Source of the DNA: Manihot esculenta
Taxonomy: Eukaryota; Streptophyta; Magnoliopsida; Malpighiales; Euphorbiaceae
Length of the DNA: 64,000 nucleotides
Direction: 5' to 3'
Assembly (NCBI RefSeq): GCF_001659605.2
Contig: NC_035178.2
Span: 9,866,062-9,930,061 of the forward strand
Shown: in pieces, positions 9,514 to 22,042 of the stretch
Layout: each line of letters begins with the position of its first letter
Position numbering within the stretch: the stretch's first letter is position 1
The notes under the pieces: generated by a model
What the model was told of the DNA's origin: nothing
What the model saw: only the letters and a program-made list of their open reading frames with translations
Databases searched by the model: none
Position numbers and translations under genes: made by a program

Positions 9514-11965
9514 TGTAATACCCGGCTAGACTCCGGTATCGGAATTCCTACCGTCCGGTGGAATTTCGGATGTCGGGAACTTCTAGAAGGGTAAAGACAT
9601 GTTTTATGAAATGTTTTTATGTTTTAATGGTTTTAAAGTATGAAACTAAATGAGTTTTTGCATGAAAATAGCATTGGAGGAAAACTCAGGTTCGGCCGCC
9701 GAAAGTCAAGTTCGGCCGCCGAACATGCATGCATTTTGGAGGCACGTTAGGCCCCCGAAAGCATGAGTTAGGGAAGTTCAGGTTCGGCCGCCGAAAGTCA
9801 AGTTCGGCCGCCGAACATTTGCATGGATGCGGAGGCACATTCGGCCCCCGAACGTGGCCTGGCCAGCCACCTATAAAAGGGTCCCTTAGCCGAAAATGGG
9901 CGAGCTTTTTCTCCCCATTTCGGCCAAGGTGAGCATTCCGCCATCCTTCCCCAATCTTGAGTTTTTCCTTCCTTTTTCCATGATCTTTACAAGTTTATAA
10001 CTTTGGTTTTGAAGATCTTTGAGCTTAGAACAAGTTTTGGAGCTTGGAGACCAAAAGTTGGAACTTCTCCCATCTCCAAGTTTAGATCTCCTCAACCCTC
10101 GATCTTCAAGAGGTAAGAGCCGATCTTAAACTCTTCATGTGTTTTAAGTAAGTTTTAAGTGATTTTATGGGGTAGAATGACATGTATAGGGTTGTATGAG
10201 TTTTTAAGCAAATGTTAAGTTTTAAGTGATTTATGAACAATGTATGATGTTTGAGTATGCTTGAAGTGTTGTAGTTGGGGTATTTGATGTTTTGAGGCCC
10301 CTAGGAACTTGTATGCATGATTTGGGTGAAGTATATGCATGATGTGAGAGTTGGGAGGCATTTGTGCATAGAGGAGCCAAAGTTTCTGCCCTTTGGCAGA
10401 AACCAGGTTCGGCAGCCGAAGGCACTTTCGGCCGCCGAACATGGCTTGAGAGGCAGCTTTAGGCTGCCGAAGCTTGCCCCCGAAAGTTGGAGTTTCGGCT
10501 CTGTCCGAGACTTTCGGCCGCCGAAGGTGCCGCCGAACATGCATGAGTTTCGTCTCTGTCTGGGAGTTTCGGCCGCCGAAGGTGCCGCCGAACCTGCCTG
10601 ACTTTCGTCTCTGGAGGGACTTCCGGCCGCCGAAGGTGCCGCCGAAAGTGCCCTGTCCAGCCTTTTCTTGCATGTTTCCTAGGAGTGTTTTGAGGTGTTT
10701 TTAGGAGGTTTTTGGGGGTATGTTTAGATTATGTTCTTGTTGTTTGGTGCCTCATTTGAGTCCACCTGTGTAGGTTCGGACCCGAGGAACCGAGACCCCC
10801 GGTTGTGAGATAGTCGTTCCGAGTTCGTTGTTACAGCTTCAGTCACCAGGTGAGTGGAACATCCCCTTAAGTTTTAAAGTAAATGAGTAAATGAATAAAT
10901 GAATGAATCATAAAGCATTGCCCATGCATCATTATGCCATACAATATTTCAGGATGTTTGCATTAGAATTCACGAATATGCTGCATTGCATAAATTGATG
11001 TTGATGTGGATGGTTGTTGGGTGATCCATAGTCCTCTGATGATATGTTATGATGATATGTATGGAAGACCAGCGAGGCCCATTCTACGCCCCTGGCACTA
11101 TGAAAGAGAAAGACCAGCGAGACCCATTCTACGCCCCTGGCATTTGGAATGTTATGATATGTAAGAGAAAGACCAGTGAGGCCCATTCTACGCCCCTGGC
11201 ATTTGGAGATGTTGAGGACTAATGGTGACAATACCATCCTTTATGTGATTAGCTGTGATGTGTTGCATTTCATGAAAGCATGAATAAGAAAAAGTTATAT
11301 AATTAATATACCTAAAAATGGAGGAATCATAATAATAATAAAATGAATAATTAATATACCTAAAAATGGAGGAATCATAATAATAATAAAATGAATAATA
11401 ATATACCTAAAAAGGGTGGAATTAAAGCAAATATTTTTAGTTTCCGCTCATTGGGCTTTATAGCTCACCCCCTCTCCCCTAACCCCAGTCTTGCAGGTGC
11501 AGAGTAGATAGAGAAGTCAGCAGAGTAAGAGAAGTTTATGTAATAGTTTAGCTGTGGACATGGTTTGTTGGTAATGTATAAGTATGAGATGTAATGTAAT
11601 GTAAGTTTGATAATGTGCTTGACTAGAGTCTGTTGTATTCCCAGTACACATGGTCTTGTATGAGTTATAATGTTTTTATGATGATTATGTAATCCAAGCC
11701 TATGTTATGTTATGTGACCCCATTGGAATATTTGATGAGGATTCCAATGAGAGGTTTATGTTATGTTGTGCATGCACAGGCTAGGCTTGGCAAAGGAATG
11801 TTTGAATGAATGAAAAGAAAAGTTTTTAATTTTTATGTATGTTGTTGACCATGTATGGGATTAAACAGGTTCACAGGATGTATGTTTGGCTTGCTACGGG
11901 TCCCGGCGGCCTTAAGCCGATCTGGATCCTAGCGCCGGTGGCGGCCTGATTTTCGGGTCGTTACA
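9514..11965 (+). repeat. 3' LTR of the Tekay/Del element
   Basis: A 2452-bp copy of the 5' LTR offset by 7788 bp, with six transitions and no length change that I can see. It ends GGGTCGTTACA at 11965. Confidence 0.95.
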
Positions 11966-11970
11966 ATTGT
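11966..11970. repeat. Target site duplication, right copy (ATTGT)
   Basis: An exact repeat of 1721-1725, directly after the terminal CA of the 3' LTR. Confidence 0.93.
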
Positions 11971-13760
11971 CTTCCCTAAAAAATTTAAGAAGACGAGAAA
12001 AGGCAACAAGGCGGGTTCCGCCAGACCATTCAGGTATTAGTCCCACTAAACAAGGCCACAAGGCGGGTTTTGCCAGGCCAGATCACAAGGCGGGTTTCAT
12101 TAGACCAATTGGGTATTGGTCCCACTAAACAAGGCCACAAGGGGGGTTTCACCAAGCCACAATTGGTCCCTATAAAAAGGTCATTTATGCTAGACAGCCA
12201 TAAGGCGAGTATACCAATCCCCAAAAGATGAAGGTGTCAATCAAAAACTAATGTCGATGAGACGAGTTTTATGACCAAGTATCAAGACGAGTAACCGGGT
12301 GAAATCGCCTTATTGCAAAATTTCCTTAATGCATTAGAAAGGCGAAAGTCCGCCAAGCCACAGGCCCAGGTATTAATTCTATTTTGTAGAAATTCTCTAA
12401 ATTATTTTATATGTGTTAAGCTCTGCAAAATAAATGTGCTTTAACCTCCTTCTTTGGGCAAAAAATGATGGCCGTCAGATTCTATAGTTTGGATGAAAGA
12501 TAGCCCCTTGGCCAAATATTCAAATCATTGATAGGCGACAAAGGGAATGAACAAATGCCTATGAGTAGATATACAAAATATGTACTACAAAAGTTCACAA
12601 GAGGATAAGGTGGACTTCAGTAAGTCTCTATTACATCAGAATATTCTAAAAATCTATTAACAGAGACCCGGTTGGTAGGGTTGTCTTCAGCCTCTTGACC
12701 TCATCCCCTAGGAAGATGTCGTCTGTCTAGGAAAAGCCGCATAAAAGACTACTTCTCCAACTGCTTTGCTGGCCTGGCCCTTGAAATCAATCTTGCACAA
12801 TCCAACCCCCCTCCCTAGGATCATGACGTTGAAAAGCTGTTATAGTCGGATTTGTTGCAGTCCTCAGGGTTAAGCATTATGCTTGCACCTTGATGAAGAT
12901 CCGCTTTCAGCTGCTCTTCGAAAACCATGATAATATCCTCCTCACAGATTTGGTTACTATCAGAAAAAAAAGAAGAAAATACCCCTATTTATATCTCTCA
13001 CAAATGACAATCATAAATAAAAAGAAGAGAAAGGAGGGTTTTTATACAATGGCATAGCCGGCAAAGCTTTAAATATGACTCGAAAATAAGGCAACCATCG
13101 TGACCAAGGGGAGACAGAATGATGCAAGTAATAAAGGCCAATCAAATCATCGAAAATACAAACCGTCACTTTCAAATATAAAGAATCGAAAATCAGCAGG
13201 GAACCTTTGATGCTGCATAACAATCAGCCAAAATAAGTAATGAGCTGTCACCACAAAACAAGGCTACATGGCAAGAATTTGATAAGTAAGTAATGCGGTC
13301 TCACCCAAGAAAAGGAATACCTGGACATCTCAAAACACTCGGTTCATCATCAAGACTCGCCCTTCCCTTGAGAGGGCGAGTCTCGGTACAAAGTTACTGT
13401 TAAACAGAAACAGTCCAGTGCATCCTAGTTACGCCTGTGATAGCGGGATCACCAGCCTATTAGTTGGCAATATCTCTTATCAAACAATCGACCACATTAT
13501 CGCCGAATTATCGAGAAATATTATATTTATCTCCACCTTCTTACAATATAAAATGAGAAAGATCATAAAAGTAAAGGTACGATGTTCTCTCACACAAAAT
13601 CTCTAAGCAATTCATTGCATTTACTCTCTTCTTTAATATACTGACTTGAGTATTGGAGTGACTGTCGTAGACACCCACCACTACCTCACAATCTCTTTTT
13701 TACAGATCTAACAAGTCACAACACAACTCCCATCTAGTCACATCATCAGTCTAATCTCTA
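11971..13760 (+). mobile_element. 3' part of the decayed Tat-type element, with tandem repeats and a probable LTR remnant
   Basis: Directly after the young insertion the host element resumes. Positions 12004-12160 hold imperfect tandem units of the type CACAAGGCGGGTTTCRCCAG and ATTGGGTATTGGTCCCACTA, with about two 95-bp repeats and a further partial unit to about 12225. Non-coding repeat arrays between pol and the 3' LTR are common in Tat elements. The text around 13600-13690 (CTGACTTGAGTATTGGAGTG, then GTAGACACCCACCAC) resembles the R/U5 part of plant gypsy LTRs. I could not place LTR ends. Short open frames here look like chance. Confidence 0.5.
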
Positions 13761-14626
13761 CAGCATCATAAATTATAAGCATGATTTAAATTAAATTATG
13801 AAATAATGCAATTGATTTTTTTTCAATCAAACTGAATTAATTGTGAAATTCAGTTTGATTTTTTACTTTTTTCAGTTTAGTTTAATTTTTATTTTAAAAT
13901 TTTTAATTATTTTAATTTAATTTAATTTTAGTCAGTAAAAAGTCGATAAAATTAAATCAAATCGATTAGTAAGTAATAGTATATTACTTTTGATAATATA
14001 AAAAGTTTAAATCATAATCAAAATTAAAATATTTTAATTAAATTTTAAAACACTAAAAATTAAATAGAAAAAATAAAAAATTTCAATTTATCAAACTAAA
14101 ATAAACTAAATTAGACACATATAATTTAAATTGATTTTAAATCAAATTAATTTTTATTTAAAATTAATTTAATTTAATTTTAAATTAAATCAAATCAAAC
14201 CGTTAAATATTCGCCAACATGTCTATAATAGAAAGGAGATGGGTCAATTTCAGTCGGTGCTTTTGACTTTGTCAATTGTACTCCTCCAATTAAAAAAAAA
14301 AAATTAAAAAATATATATTATAAGATGGAAATTTGGGGGCATGGTTGACTGGGTGATGCCCTCTTCAACACAAACACACTTTATTTGGATAATTTAAGCT
14401 TTTGTTGTCCACACAAAATAGCATGAATTTCTTCAAGCAAAATTTTTTATTCAATACCTACATTTTATTATTAATATTTTAAAATTTTAATTATTTAATT
14501 TATTATTTTTTACTTTCATCATGGAATTATGTTTTTTTTTCTTACATTTTAAAATAAAATTACTATTTAATTATAATTATTTATAATTTTATCATAGAAC
14601 TATTTACATCTCCACTTTCTATTTTA
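13761..14626. other. AT-rich intergenic DNA
   Basis: No gene is visible. Runs such as AATTTAATTTTAAATTAAAT and CAAACTGAATTAATTG at 13786-14212 may be a worn relic of the hAT-type MITE family described at 14635-15105, but I cannot define ends. Confidence 0.5.
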
Positions 14627-14634
14627 CTCCTTCG

Positions 14635-15105
14635 TAGGGGTGAGCATTCGGTCGGTTCGGTTCAAAACCGAACCGAACCGAATAAACCGAAAACCGAATT
14701 TTTAGATTTTATGAAAACCGAACCGAACCGATTTTGGTCAGAAACCGAATCGAACCGAACCGGTCTGATTCGGTTCGATTCGGTTCGGTTTGATCGGTTT
14801 CGATTTTTAATATTTTTTTAATTTTTTACACTTTATTTTTAGTATTTTAAAATTTAATTAAAATATTTTAATTTTAATATAATTTAATTTCTCTATATTA
14901 TTGAAAAAACATATTATTATTCCTAATCGGTTCGGTTCGGTTTTTTCGGTTTTTTTCTGATCAAAACCGAACCGAACCGAAATAACCAAAATTTCTGAAA
15001 TTTAAAACCGAACCGAACCGAAATGTATAAAAAACCGAACCAAATTTTCAAATCGGTTCGGTTCGGTCGGTTTTTTCGGTTCGAACCGGATTCTGCTCAC
15101 CCCTA
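14635..15105. mobile_element. hAT-type MITE, 471 bp, with 8-bp target duplication
   Basis: The ends are TAGGGGTGAGCA and TGCTCACCCCTA, perfect 12-bp inverted repeats with the TAGGGGTG start typical of plant hAT elements. CTCCTTCG occurs on both flanks (14627-14634 and 15106-15113), the 8-bp duplication expected for hAT. The interior is made of AACCGAACCGAAC and GGTTCGGTTCGG blocks around an AT-rich core, so the whole element can fold on itself. It has no coding capacity. Confidence 0.85.
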
Positions 15106-15300
15106 CTCCTTCGTATAGAAAAAAAAATTACTGAATAAAATTAAAGATGAAATTGTAATTAATTATAATATATTAGAAGTAAATAAAATTTTATTAATTT
15201 ATTTTAATTTTAATAATACTCACAGATTTAATTTAATCGTGAGTGTATTGAGTTAATTTGAGAAGTGTCAGATTCTATTCCTCCGATTATCGATTCACGA

Positions 15301-15450
15301 TTCTCATTTTCAAAATAAAAAATTCTAATAATATTTAATATATTATAAAAGTTTTTGAACTACATTTAATTTTTTAATAATTCTCATTTTCAAAATAAAA
15401 AATTCTAATAATATTTAATATATTATAAAAATTTTTGAACTACATTTTAT
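15301..15450 (+). repeat. 80-bp tandem duplication in AT-rich DNA
   Basis: TTCTCATTTTCAAAATAAAA begins at 15301 and again at 15381. The shared block continues through TTTGAACTACATTT with one visible difference, giving two tandem copies. No gene is affected. Confidence 0.7.
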
Positions 15451-16139
15451 AATATAAATTGTAATTTTTTAATAAAATTTGAAGATATTTTGATATATTT
15501 TTTAAAATTAAAAGAATTTTTTATAGTATGGTATTAAATAATAATTTTAATAAAAAAATAAAAATAAAAAGAGTAAAGTATGGTGGGGTGAGCTGTCACG
15601 TTAGATGAGCTGTACAGGTTGAGACATGAATGAAAAACCATAATGGCCACGTTGGCTGTCCTACCAATCCTCACTTTCCCCTGTTCACCTACTTCTCTTC
15701 TCCTTTAATGCAACTCCCACCTTCCATTTCTTCATCTTCATCTTTAAATTTGTTTGAAGAATTACAATTAGATTCCAGGGTTTTTAAAAAATTTTTAGTT
15801 TATTTTTATTTTAAAACTATTCAATTAAAATATTAATATATTTTATAAAATTAAATTTTTTAATTTTATAAATTTAAAGATTTGGTAAATTATAAATTTA
15901 ACTAAATAATAAAACTCTACTCTCTATATATATGTCCATCATCAATGAATAAAGTAGAAACCTGTTCAATTTGAGAAATTTTAGGGCACAATTATTGTAT
16001 ATAATATTTTATTATAATTAATTTTATATAAATTCTATTATAATTAGTGTTCAAAATATATTAAATTATATTTTTAATTAATATAATTAAAAAATATTTT
16101 ACTTAACTATTTAATCTTTATAAAATAGGGCACAAAAAG
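15451..16139. other. Intergenic, AT-rich, no feature recognised
   Basis: Low-complexity AT-rich sequence with short chance reading frames only. Confidence 0.6.
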
Positions 16140-16700
16140 TTTCGTACGTGATGACCGCTGGATTTCTTCACCCCAGATCAGGGGCTTGACCACAGCCAAA
16201 GGCCCATAACGTAGAGGCCCACGCACCTGATATGCACAACAAGCCTGGCCCATTCAACCTTCAAGGCCGGGCTCAACCCAGCTTCTTCACTCAGATTAGC
16301 CCAGTCCGCGACTAGCAGACCCCCTCCTCTCAGGATCAGCGTCCGGCCCGACTCTCGGCCCAGCCCAGTATCCAGAGCTATACTCAGACAGCCTAGCAGA
16401 TCCGCTCGAACGTACGCACGAGGAGAATCAGAGGCCGTTACGCATGGAGCAGGCGGCTGATACCCTTGTACGCCAGAATCTGTATGTCAGGGACGCGTGT
16501 CCCAATCATGGAGAGACCTTTACACGTCACCAGCAAGTATAGCGAAATGGATAAAAGGGGAATCCCCTCCCCAGAATGTTTAAGTCTATTTTTCAATACC
16601 AAAACCCTTGTAAAACCCTATTCTATTGGATCTCAGATCATCAGTACGTATAGACCTGTATGATAGAGATAGAAGACATTATAGCTGAGGGGGCCGTTAG
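16140..16700. mobile_element. GC-rich LTR-like fragment
   Basis: A sharp rise in GC content from about 16145 (GATGACCGCTGGATTTCTTC) to about 16700 (GGTATCGCTAACAAAC) sets this block apart from its AT-rich surroundings. It contains repeated GGCCCA-type words and an AACCCTATTCTATTGGATCT / CAGATCATCAG stretch that resembles the R/U5 part of plant LTRs; a similar AAACCCTATTTTCTTTGCAT text recurs at about 16778. No coding domain is visible. I read it as a solo LTR or LTR fragment, without proof of ends. Confidence 0.35.
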
Positions 16701-18100
16701 GTATCGCTAACAAACAAAAAGGAAAGGAATAAAGGGGAGATGACACCTTATCCTTACCTAACCTTACCCAACCATTATAAACCCTATTTTCTTTGCATCT
16801 CATATTATCAGTTTGATTTTAATATTTTTTAAATTTATAATAAATCGAGTTGTTATAAAAATATTCTAATAAAAAAGTTAGACGATAAAACTGCGAAGGT
16901 GAGTTTTTTTTTTATAAATAAGACAATAAATTGCATTACATGCATATAAGTGAAAGAGAAAGAGGGGTTGCAGTTGGGGTAGGGGACAACAATAAATTTT
17001 GCCTTTTGCGATGAGCAACCTAAGAATTGCTTACATAACCTACCTCCCATATCAAGGGAAGAAAATATCAAATTCTTATAGTTTGAGAGTAAAATAAGAA
17101 AGTGAATAGAGCAAAATTCACTTTCTTCTCTCTACGAATGAGAGAAGAAGTCAAAGGAAAAAACACCTCTTGCGAGTGAAGAACGCATAGCACTCTCTGG
17201 ACACATAGGATTGCAACGCAGCAAGAGACTTTAAGAGTTTTTTTGAGCCGGTGAATATAAAGGATTAAAGCCGAAGACAGATCAAAATAGCTTGCCTGCT
17301 ATTCCGATAGGCAAAGACACATTCCCTTTATGATCTTTAATGATAATTTAGGTTTAATTTTAAAACGAAAAATAAAATATGATATTCTTAACCCTTCATA
17401 ATCAGAGCCAAATTTGAAAAAAAATAAACAAATGTCCAATTTTTCACTTCCCAATTTTACAGACAAGAAATTGGGTTTGGTAGTTGAAACGGATTAGCGT
17501 CATCATGTTCGTCACTATCAACATAATTAAACAACAACCAAAACATCTTAAAAGCAAGATTATGGATAGAATGTAGGTTAATCCCCATTAACACATTTAT
17601 CATAATTATATAAATTAAAATCTTTTTTTTTTTTTAATATAATTTTCAATGATTGAGTTTGTTTTTTTTTTCCACAACTTTTCTACGTTTCATACCTGAA
17701 AGTCTTTAGCCTAAGAGTAGCTGTCCATTGCTTTCACTTTTTTAATTTATATGTGGACAAATGACTAAGAATACCCATTTTTTCAATGGATTTTATGATA
17801 ATTCTTTTAAAAGTGAATTATTTAACTAATTTTATTAAATTATTTCTAAAAATATTTTAAGATATAATATTAATATAAGTTCGAATGAAATTGAAAATAA
17901 TATTTAGATTAATCAAAATTTTTAAATTTTAGAAAAAATTATATAATTATTTATTCTAATTGATTTTTTTAATATTATAATAGTATCATAAATTGGTTAA
18001 TTCTAAACTACTTTGATTGCAAATTTTCATGTAATTAACATTCTGTCTTTAACAAAGGACCCCACAAGGTGGACCACTATGGCCCACCTTATACACTGAT
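16701..18100. other. Intergenic region upstream of the TCP gene
   Basis: AT-rich, with no gene seen. It should hold the distal promoter of the TCP gene. Confidence 0.5.
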
Positions 18101-18131
18101 TCTCTTAAGCTTTATTGGCCCTCCTCTCACC

Positions 18132-18150
18132 TACTCTCTCTCTCTCTCTA
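18132..18150 (+). promoter_or_regulatory. CT-rich stretch in TCP promoter or leader
   Basis: A CTCTCTCTCTCTCT run lies about 320 bp before the TCP start codon. CT-rich patches near the transcription start are common in plant core promoters and 5' leaders. The exact start site cannot be read from the sequence. Confidence 0.4.
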
Positions 18151-18469
18151 AAGACTAGAGAGAGACATCAGTCAATCAGAAGCAAGAAATTAAAGAAGAA
18201 TACAAGATCTCCACGCACTACCAATGGTGCAACCAGGATCACAACACACTCTCTATCTAAACAAATCCACAAGCCCCTTTTAATTTTCTTTTTAAATTTT
18301 CTTTTATTTATGAGAGAATTTTCTTTTTAAATTTTATTTTTCCCTGTTGACTGACTTGAAGAACAAGGAAATATGAGGTGCAAAACAAAATGGGTTTGGA
18401 TCAAATTGTGAAAACTATTTGTCTCTGAAGAAGAAGAAGAAAAAAAAGAAAAATTTTGAGAAAACGTAG

Positions 18470-19747
18470 ATGATGTTGATGGAGTCACAGAGCAATAACC
18501 AAGAAAACATCAAGAGTAGCAGTAAAGATCACCACCACCATCACCAAAAACAAGAATCATCATCAGCAGCAGCAGCAGCAGCTTCACTTCAATTAGTCTC
18601 TCATGAAAATCATGGGTCTACTGCGGCCATCACGACCACCTCTCAGGCCCCATTCATGGGCTCCATCTCCAACCAAATTACCCTTCATCCTTCAACCTCT
18701 AACTCAAATTCTTCTGCTCTCACCAAACCCACCACTAAAAAACCTTCCAAGGATCGCCACACCAAGGTGGATGGCCGTGGCCGCCGTATCCGTATGCCGG
18801 CCTTATGTGCTGCTAGAGTCTTTCAGCTTACCAGAGAATTAGGCCATAAATCTGATGGAGAAACTATTGAATGGCTCTTACAACAAGCAGAACCAGCAAT
18901 AATTGCAGCTACTGGAACTGGTACAATTCCTGCCAATTTCTCTACATTAAATGTTTCATTACGTAGCAGTGGCACCACCATTTCAGCGCCGTCATCAAAA
19001 TCAGCTCCTCTTTCTTTTCATGGCGGCCTAGCTTTCTACGATGCTCATAACAACAATAATGGAGGTGAAAATCGAAGAGCTGTTGGTTCCAACACTACAA
19101 TGTTAGGATTCCACCACCAGCTTTATCCTCAAACTCTTGTCCCCGACGAGAATTACATGAGAGTAAAAACATATAGAGAAGATCTTTTCAAAGAACCAGC
19201 AGCAGCAGCAACACAACAAGAATCCACTGAACCAGTTAACACAACTTCTAATAATAAGCCACCAGTAGCAGCAGCAGCAGCAAGAGCCGGACTTCAAGAT
19301 CATTTTCATCAAGAATTAGGTTCCATTAGACCATCAAACATTCTTGCAACTCCAGCTATGTGGGCAGTTGCTCCGGCAGCCACAAATGGAAGCAATGCAT
19401 TCTGGATGTTACCTGTAGGTGGTGGCACAACCACCACAGCCCCCATGCCAGAGACCCAGATGTGGACTTTTCCTGCAGGTGGAGTAACACCTATGCAGAG
19501 AGTAAATTTCAGTGGAGGTGGACGGATGAGCCAGGTTCAGCTAGGGTCCATGATGGTTCAGCAGGCAGTGGGAGGCCAGCAGCTGGGGCTAGGAGTTGCA
19601 GAGAGCAATATGGGGATTCTGGGTAGTGGAGCTGATGCTTATAACAGTAGTAGAGTTGGATTGGGGATGAACTTAGAGCAACATAATCACGAAAACCAGC
19701 AACAAGGTAGTGATAGTGGAGATGAAAACCCTAATGATTCTCAATAA
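18470..19747 (+). CDS. TCP22/23-like: Class I TCP transcription factor, TCP8/TCP22/TCP23 group (425 aa)
   Basis: A nuclear DNA-binding regulator of growth and clock or hormone genes; class I TCPs bind GGNCCCAC-type sites as dimers. The TCP domain spans residues about 94-150 ([20 protein letters not shown], then a helix-loop-helix ending [11 protein letters not shown]), with the short basic region of class I. It is followed by the class I text [20 protein letters not shown]. The N-terminus carries His and Ala runs. The C-terminal half has [15 protein letters not shown] and [13 protein letters not shown] blocks, as in the TCP8/22/23 group, and an acidic tail. The gene is intronless, usual for the family. 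The start is the first ATG of the frame; a second Met is adjacent and a third follows one codon later. Neighbouring genes favour TCP22/23 orthology over TCP8, which is inference. Confidence 0.95.
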   Translation: MMLMESQSNNQENIKSSSKDHHHHHQKQESSSAAAAAASLQLVSHENHGSTAAITTTSQAPFMGSISNQITLHPSTSNSNSSALTKPTTKKPSKDRHTKVDGRGRRIRMPALCAARVFQLTRELGHKSDGETIEWLLQQAEPAIIAATGTGTIPANFSTLNVSLRSSGTTISAPSSKSAPLSFHGGLAFYDAHNNNNGGENRRAVGSNTTMLGFHHQLYPQTLVPDENYMRVKTYREDLFKEPAAAATQQESTEPVNTTSNNKPPVAAAAARAGLQDHFHQELGSIRPSNILATPAMWAVAPAATNGSNAFWMLPVGGGTTTTAPMPETQMWTFPAGGVTPMQRVNFSGGGRMSQVQLGSMMVQQAVGGQQLGLGVAESNMGILGSGADAYNSSRVGLGMNLEQHNHENQQQGSDSGDENPNDSQ

Positions 19748-22042
19748 GGTGAAAAAATCAAATTTTTATTAGATGTAATTTGAAACAAGATTTTTAATCT
19801 GTAAAATTCTCTAGCAGCTTGCTTTCTTCTGCGACTGTTTTCTTTCTTTCTTGGTTTGGTAGCTAGGCTTCTTTTTTAGCAGTCGTTTTTTGGCCAAGAT
19901 TTACTTCTCTCTCTTTTGTAATTGTAGAGTTGTTTTTGTTTTTGTTTTTTTTCTTAGCAGCCATTGTTGAAATGCTGGCCATGTTTGCTCAGAAAAAGAA
20001 ATGAAATTTCTTTGCTTATGGGTGTCCCAAATCCTTCCACTCAACACATACCCACAATATTATCTTCTCTAATTTTTTAATAATAATTTAAAATTTTAAA
20101 AATAACAGCACCTTGAGATATTAAATAATTTCTTTGATTAATAAATCTTATATTATTGATATATGAAGAAGCAGAGAGCTTTGCTGGATTATATTATAAA
20201 GATAAGATTTTGTTATGAGCAGTATTAAAAAGAAAATGGAAGACAACAAGTAACAAAGTGATTCTGTTCTCATTATTCTTCAAAGGAATGGGAACCTCTC
20301 AAATGAAAGAGTGCAAGCTGGAAGGAGAAGGTGAGAGCCTTTCCCATACTATTATTATTATTATTACTAGCTGCCAAGTTTCCACATGTCCTTTAATTAG
20401 TGGATTAGGATCTATCATTATTGCATTAATTTAGATCGTCCACTTGTAGAATAAAGGCAAGAGTAAAGCAAATAGTGAGGAATCTGGTTGCCTTATTTTT
20501 GTCTTTTTTCATATCCAATTCTAGCAAAACAAACTTCACAGTAACCTCAAGTTTAATTTCAGTATTTCTGTATATCTCTATACCCTCACTATAAATGGAT
20601 GTTTGCCTGCAATATATTTGGTTTGATAAATTTTTAATAAAATGCAAATATAAAACTTGTATTATCTAGCCTCCCTTATTTTATTGATTAAAAATATATG
20701 TAATTTATTTAATAAATTTAAATTTGAATTTCTACTTTTTTTATCATATTAAAAAAAATTAAAATTTATATTATAATTTTTTTATACCATATGTAATAGC
20801 GTTTAAAACCCGTATAGGCGTATTATATTATATTAGGAAGGAAAAGCTTGAATTTGAAAAATTCGAGATCAAATGTAATATTAACGGCGTATTACAATCT
20901 CGTAAAGGGTTATATTCAAACTAAATCATTTGAGAGTCCACTAACTAATTCACCATGATTAAACCAACCTGGCAGCCCACAATAATTGATTAGCAGCGAA
21001 GATGCTCCCTTAAGGTTATCCAGAAAAAAACTATGATTACAGCAGCTGACAGATCTCGAATCTTCTTTAATATATACTAATCTGCACGATTAGGTTCTTA
21101 ATTCTCCATTAATCACAATGATCCAAAAGCAAATGGTTTCTATCTTTAACAGCAGCTTCCCATTTTCATGTATGACTATTGTCACCTTCACCCTTTATTA
21201 ATTAATCAAGGCAAATAAAGAAAAAGCAAGGCTACATGAACATGCAGAAGAGAAACCAGTTCTCTTTTTTTTTTCGTCCTTTTTTCTTGTCTAACCTATT
21301 GCCAGCCTTTTTAAATATTGAAATATGGCAATTTTGGAGAAAAAATATAGATAGGGAACAAAATACACCCTGTATTTTCAACCTCATTTACCTCAGAATT
21401 TACCTCGTGTCCCATTCAGAAATTCCAAGCAAATCTGAAATTGGTCCAGACAGAAAAATCCAACGCCAGAATATTATAGATCCTTGCAAATTGTGTTATC
21501 AGTTTACTTGCCTGCCAAGTTCAGTGCTGCAGGTCTCATAGGGACACGCAAGCCATCCCACTGGTGATCAGAAATTCAGAGCCATTGCCCCAATCTATAA
21601 AAAGCAAGAGCAAAAGGAAGGGTACTTTTAAGGTTCTCTGAAATATTATAATGGGAAGGATTATTTCAAGGAATCGAATTGCCTCTTCTCACATAAACAT
21701 GGACTCATGACAGATCTAAACCAAAAAGCAACTTTACCAATAACAAATAACTACTCCATATAGCATGTGATGTGTCTATAGATTAACTAATCTCAGCAAA
21801 AATAGAAGATATGATTCCAAAGCACCATGCTAAGCACATTAAAGAAAGCAAAGCAATAGAAACCACAATTCATTTGAATCGATTTGTTACTGTACGATAT
21901 TATTATGAAAAACAAGTGTTAAAAAATTAAACATTGAAAACTAACAGCAAAAATAACCAAAAAGAACACAACTTAGGAACACCAATAGCCCCAAGAAATG
22001 CATTCCAAATTTCTTCCTATTATTGCACCAAGGCATAATGAC
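19748..22042. other. Intergenic, TCP 3' flank and 3' flank of the COX7c-like gene
   Basis: T-rich sequence after the TCP stop (19750-20040) is probably its 3' UTR. The rest is AT-rich with short chance frames. An ATT microsatellite lies at 20349-20364. The region just below 22043 should be the 3' UTR of the minus-strand gene. Confidence 0.5.

Larger units (their letters stand above)
1726..11965 (+). mobile_element. Complete Ty3/gypsy chromovirus (Tekay/Del type), 10,240 bp
   Basis: Every part of an LTR retrotransposon is present: two 2452-bp LTRs with TG...CA ends, a 5-bp target duplication (ATTGT), a primer binding site at 4181-4193, one uninterrupted gag-pol frame at 4417-9405, and a polypurine tract at 9501-9513. 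Domain order (gag, protease, reverse transcriptase, RNase H, integrase) plus a chromodomain-like C-terminus and very long LTRs fits the Tekay/Del chromovirus clade. The LTRs differ at six positions by eye, all transitions (0.24 percent), so the insertion is recent. It lies nested in an older Tat-type element. Confidence 0.95.
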
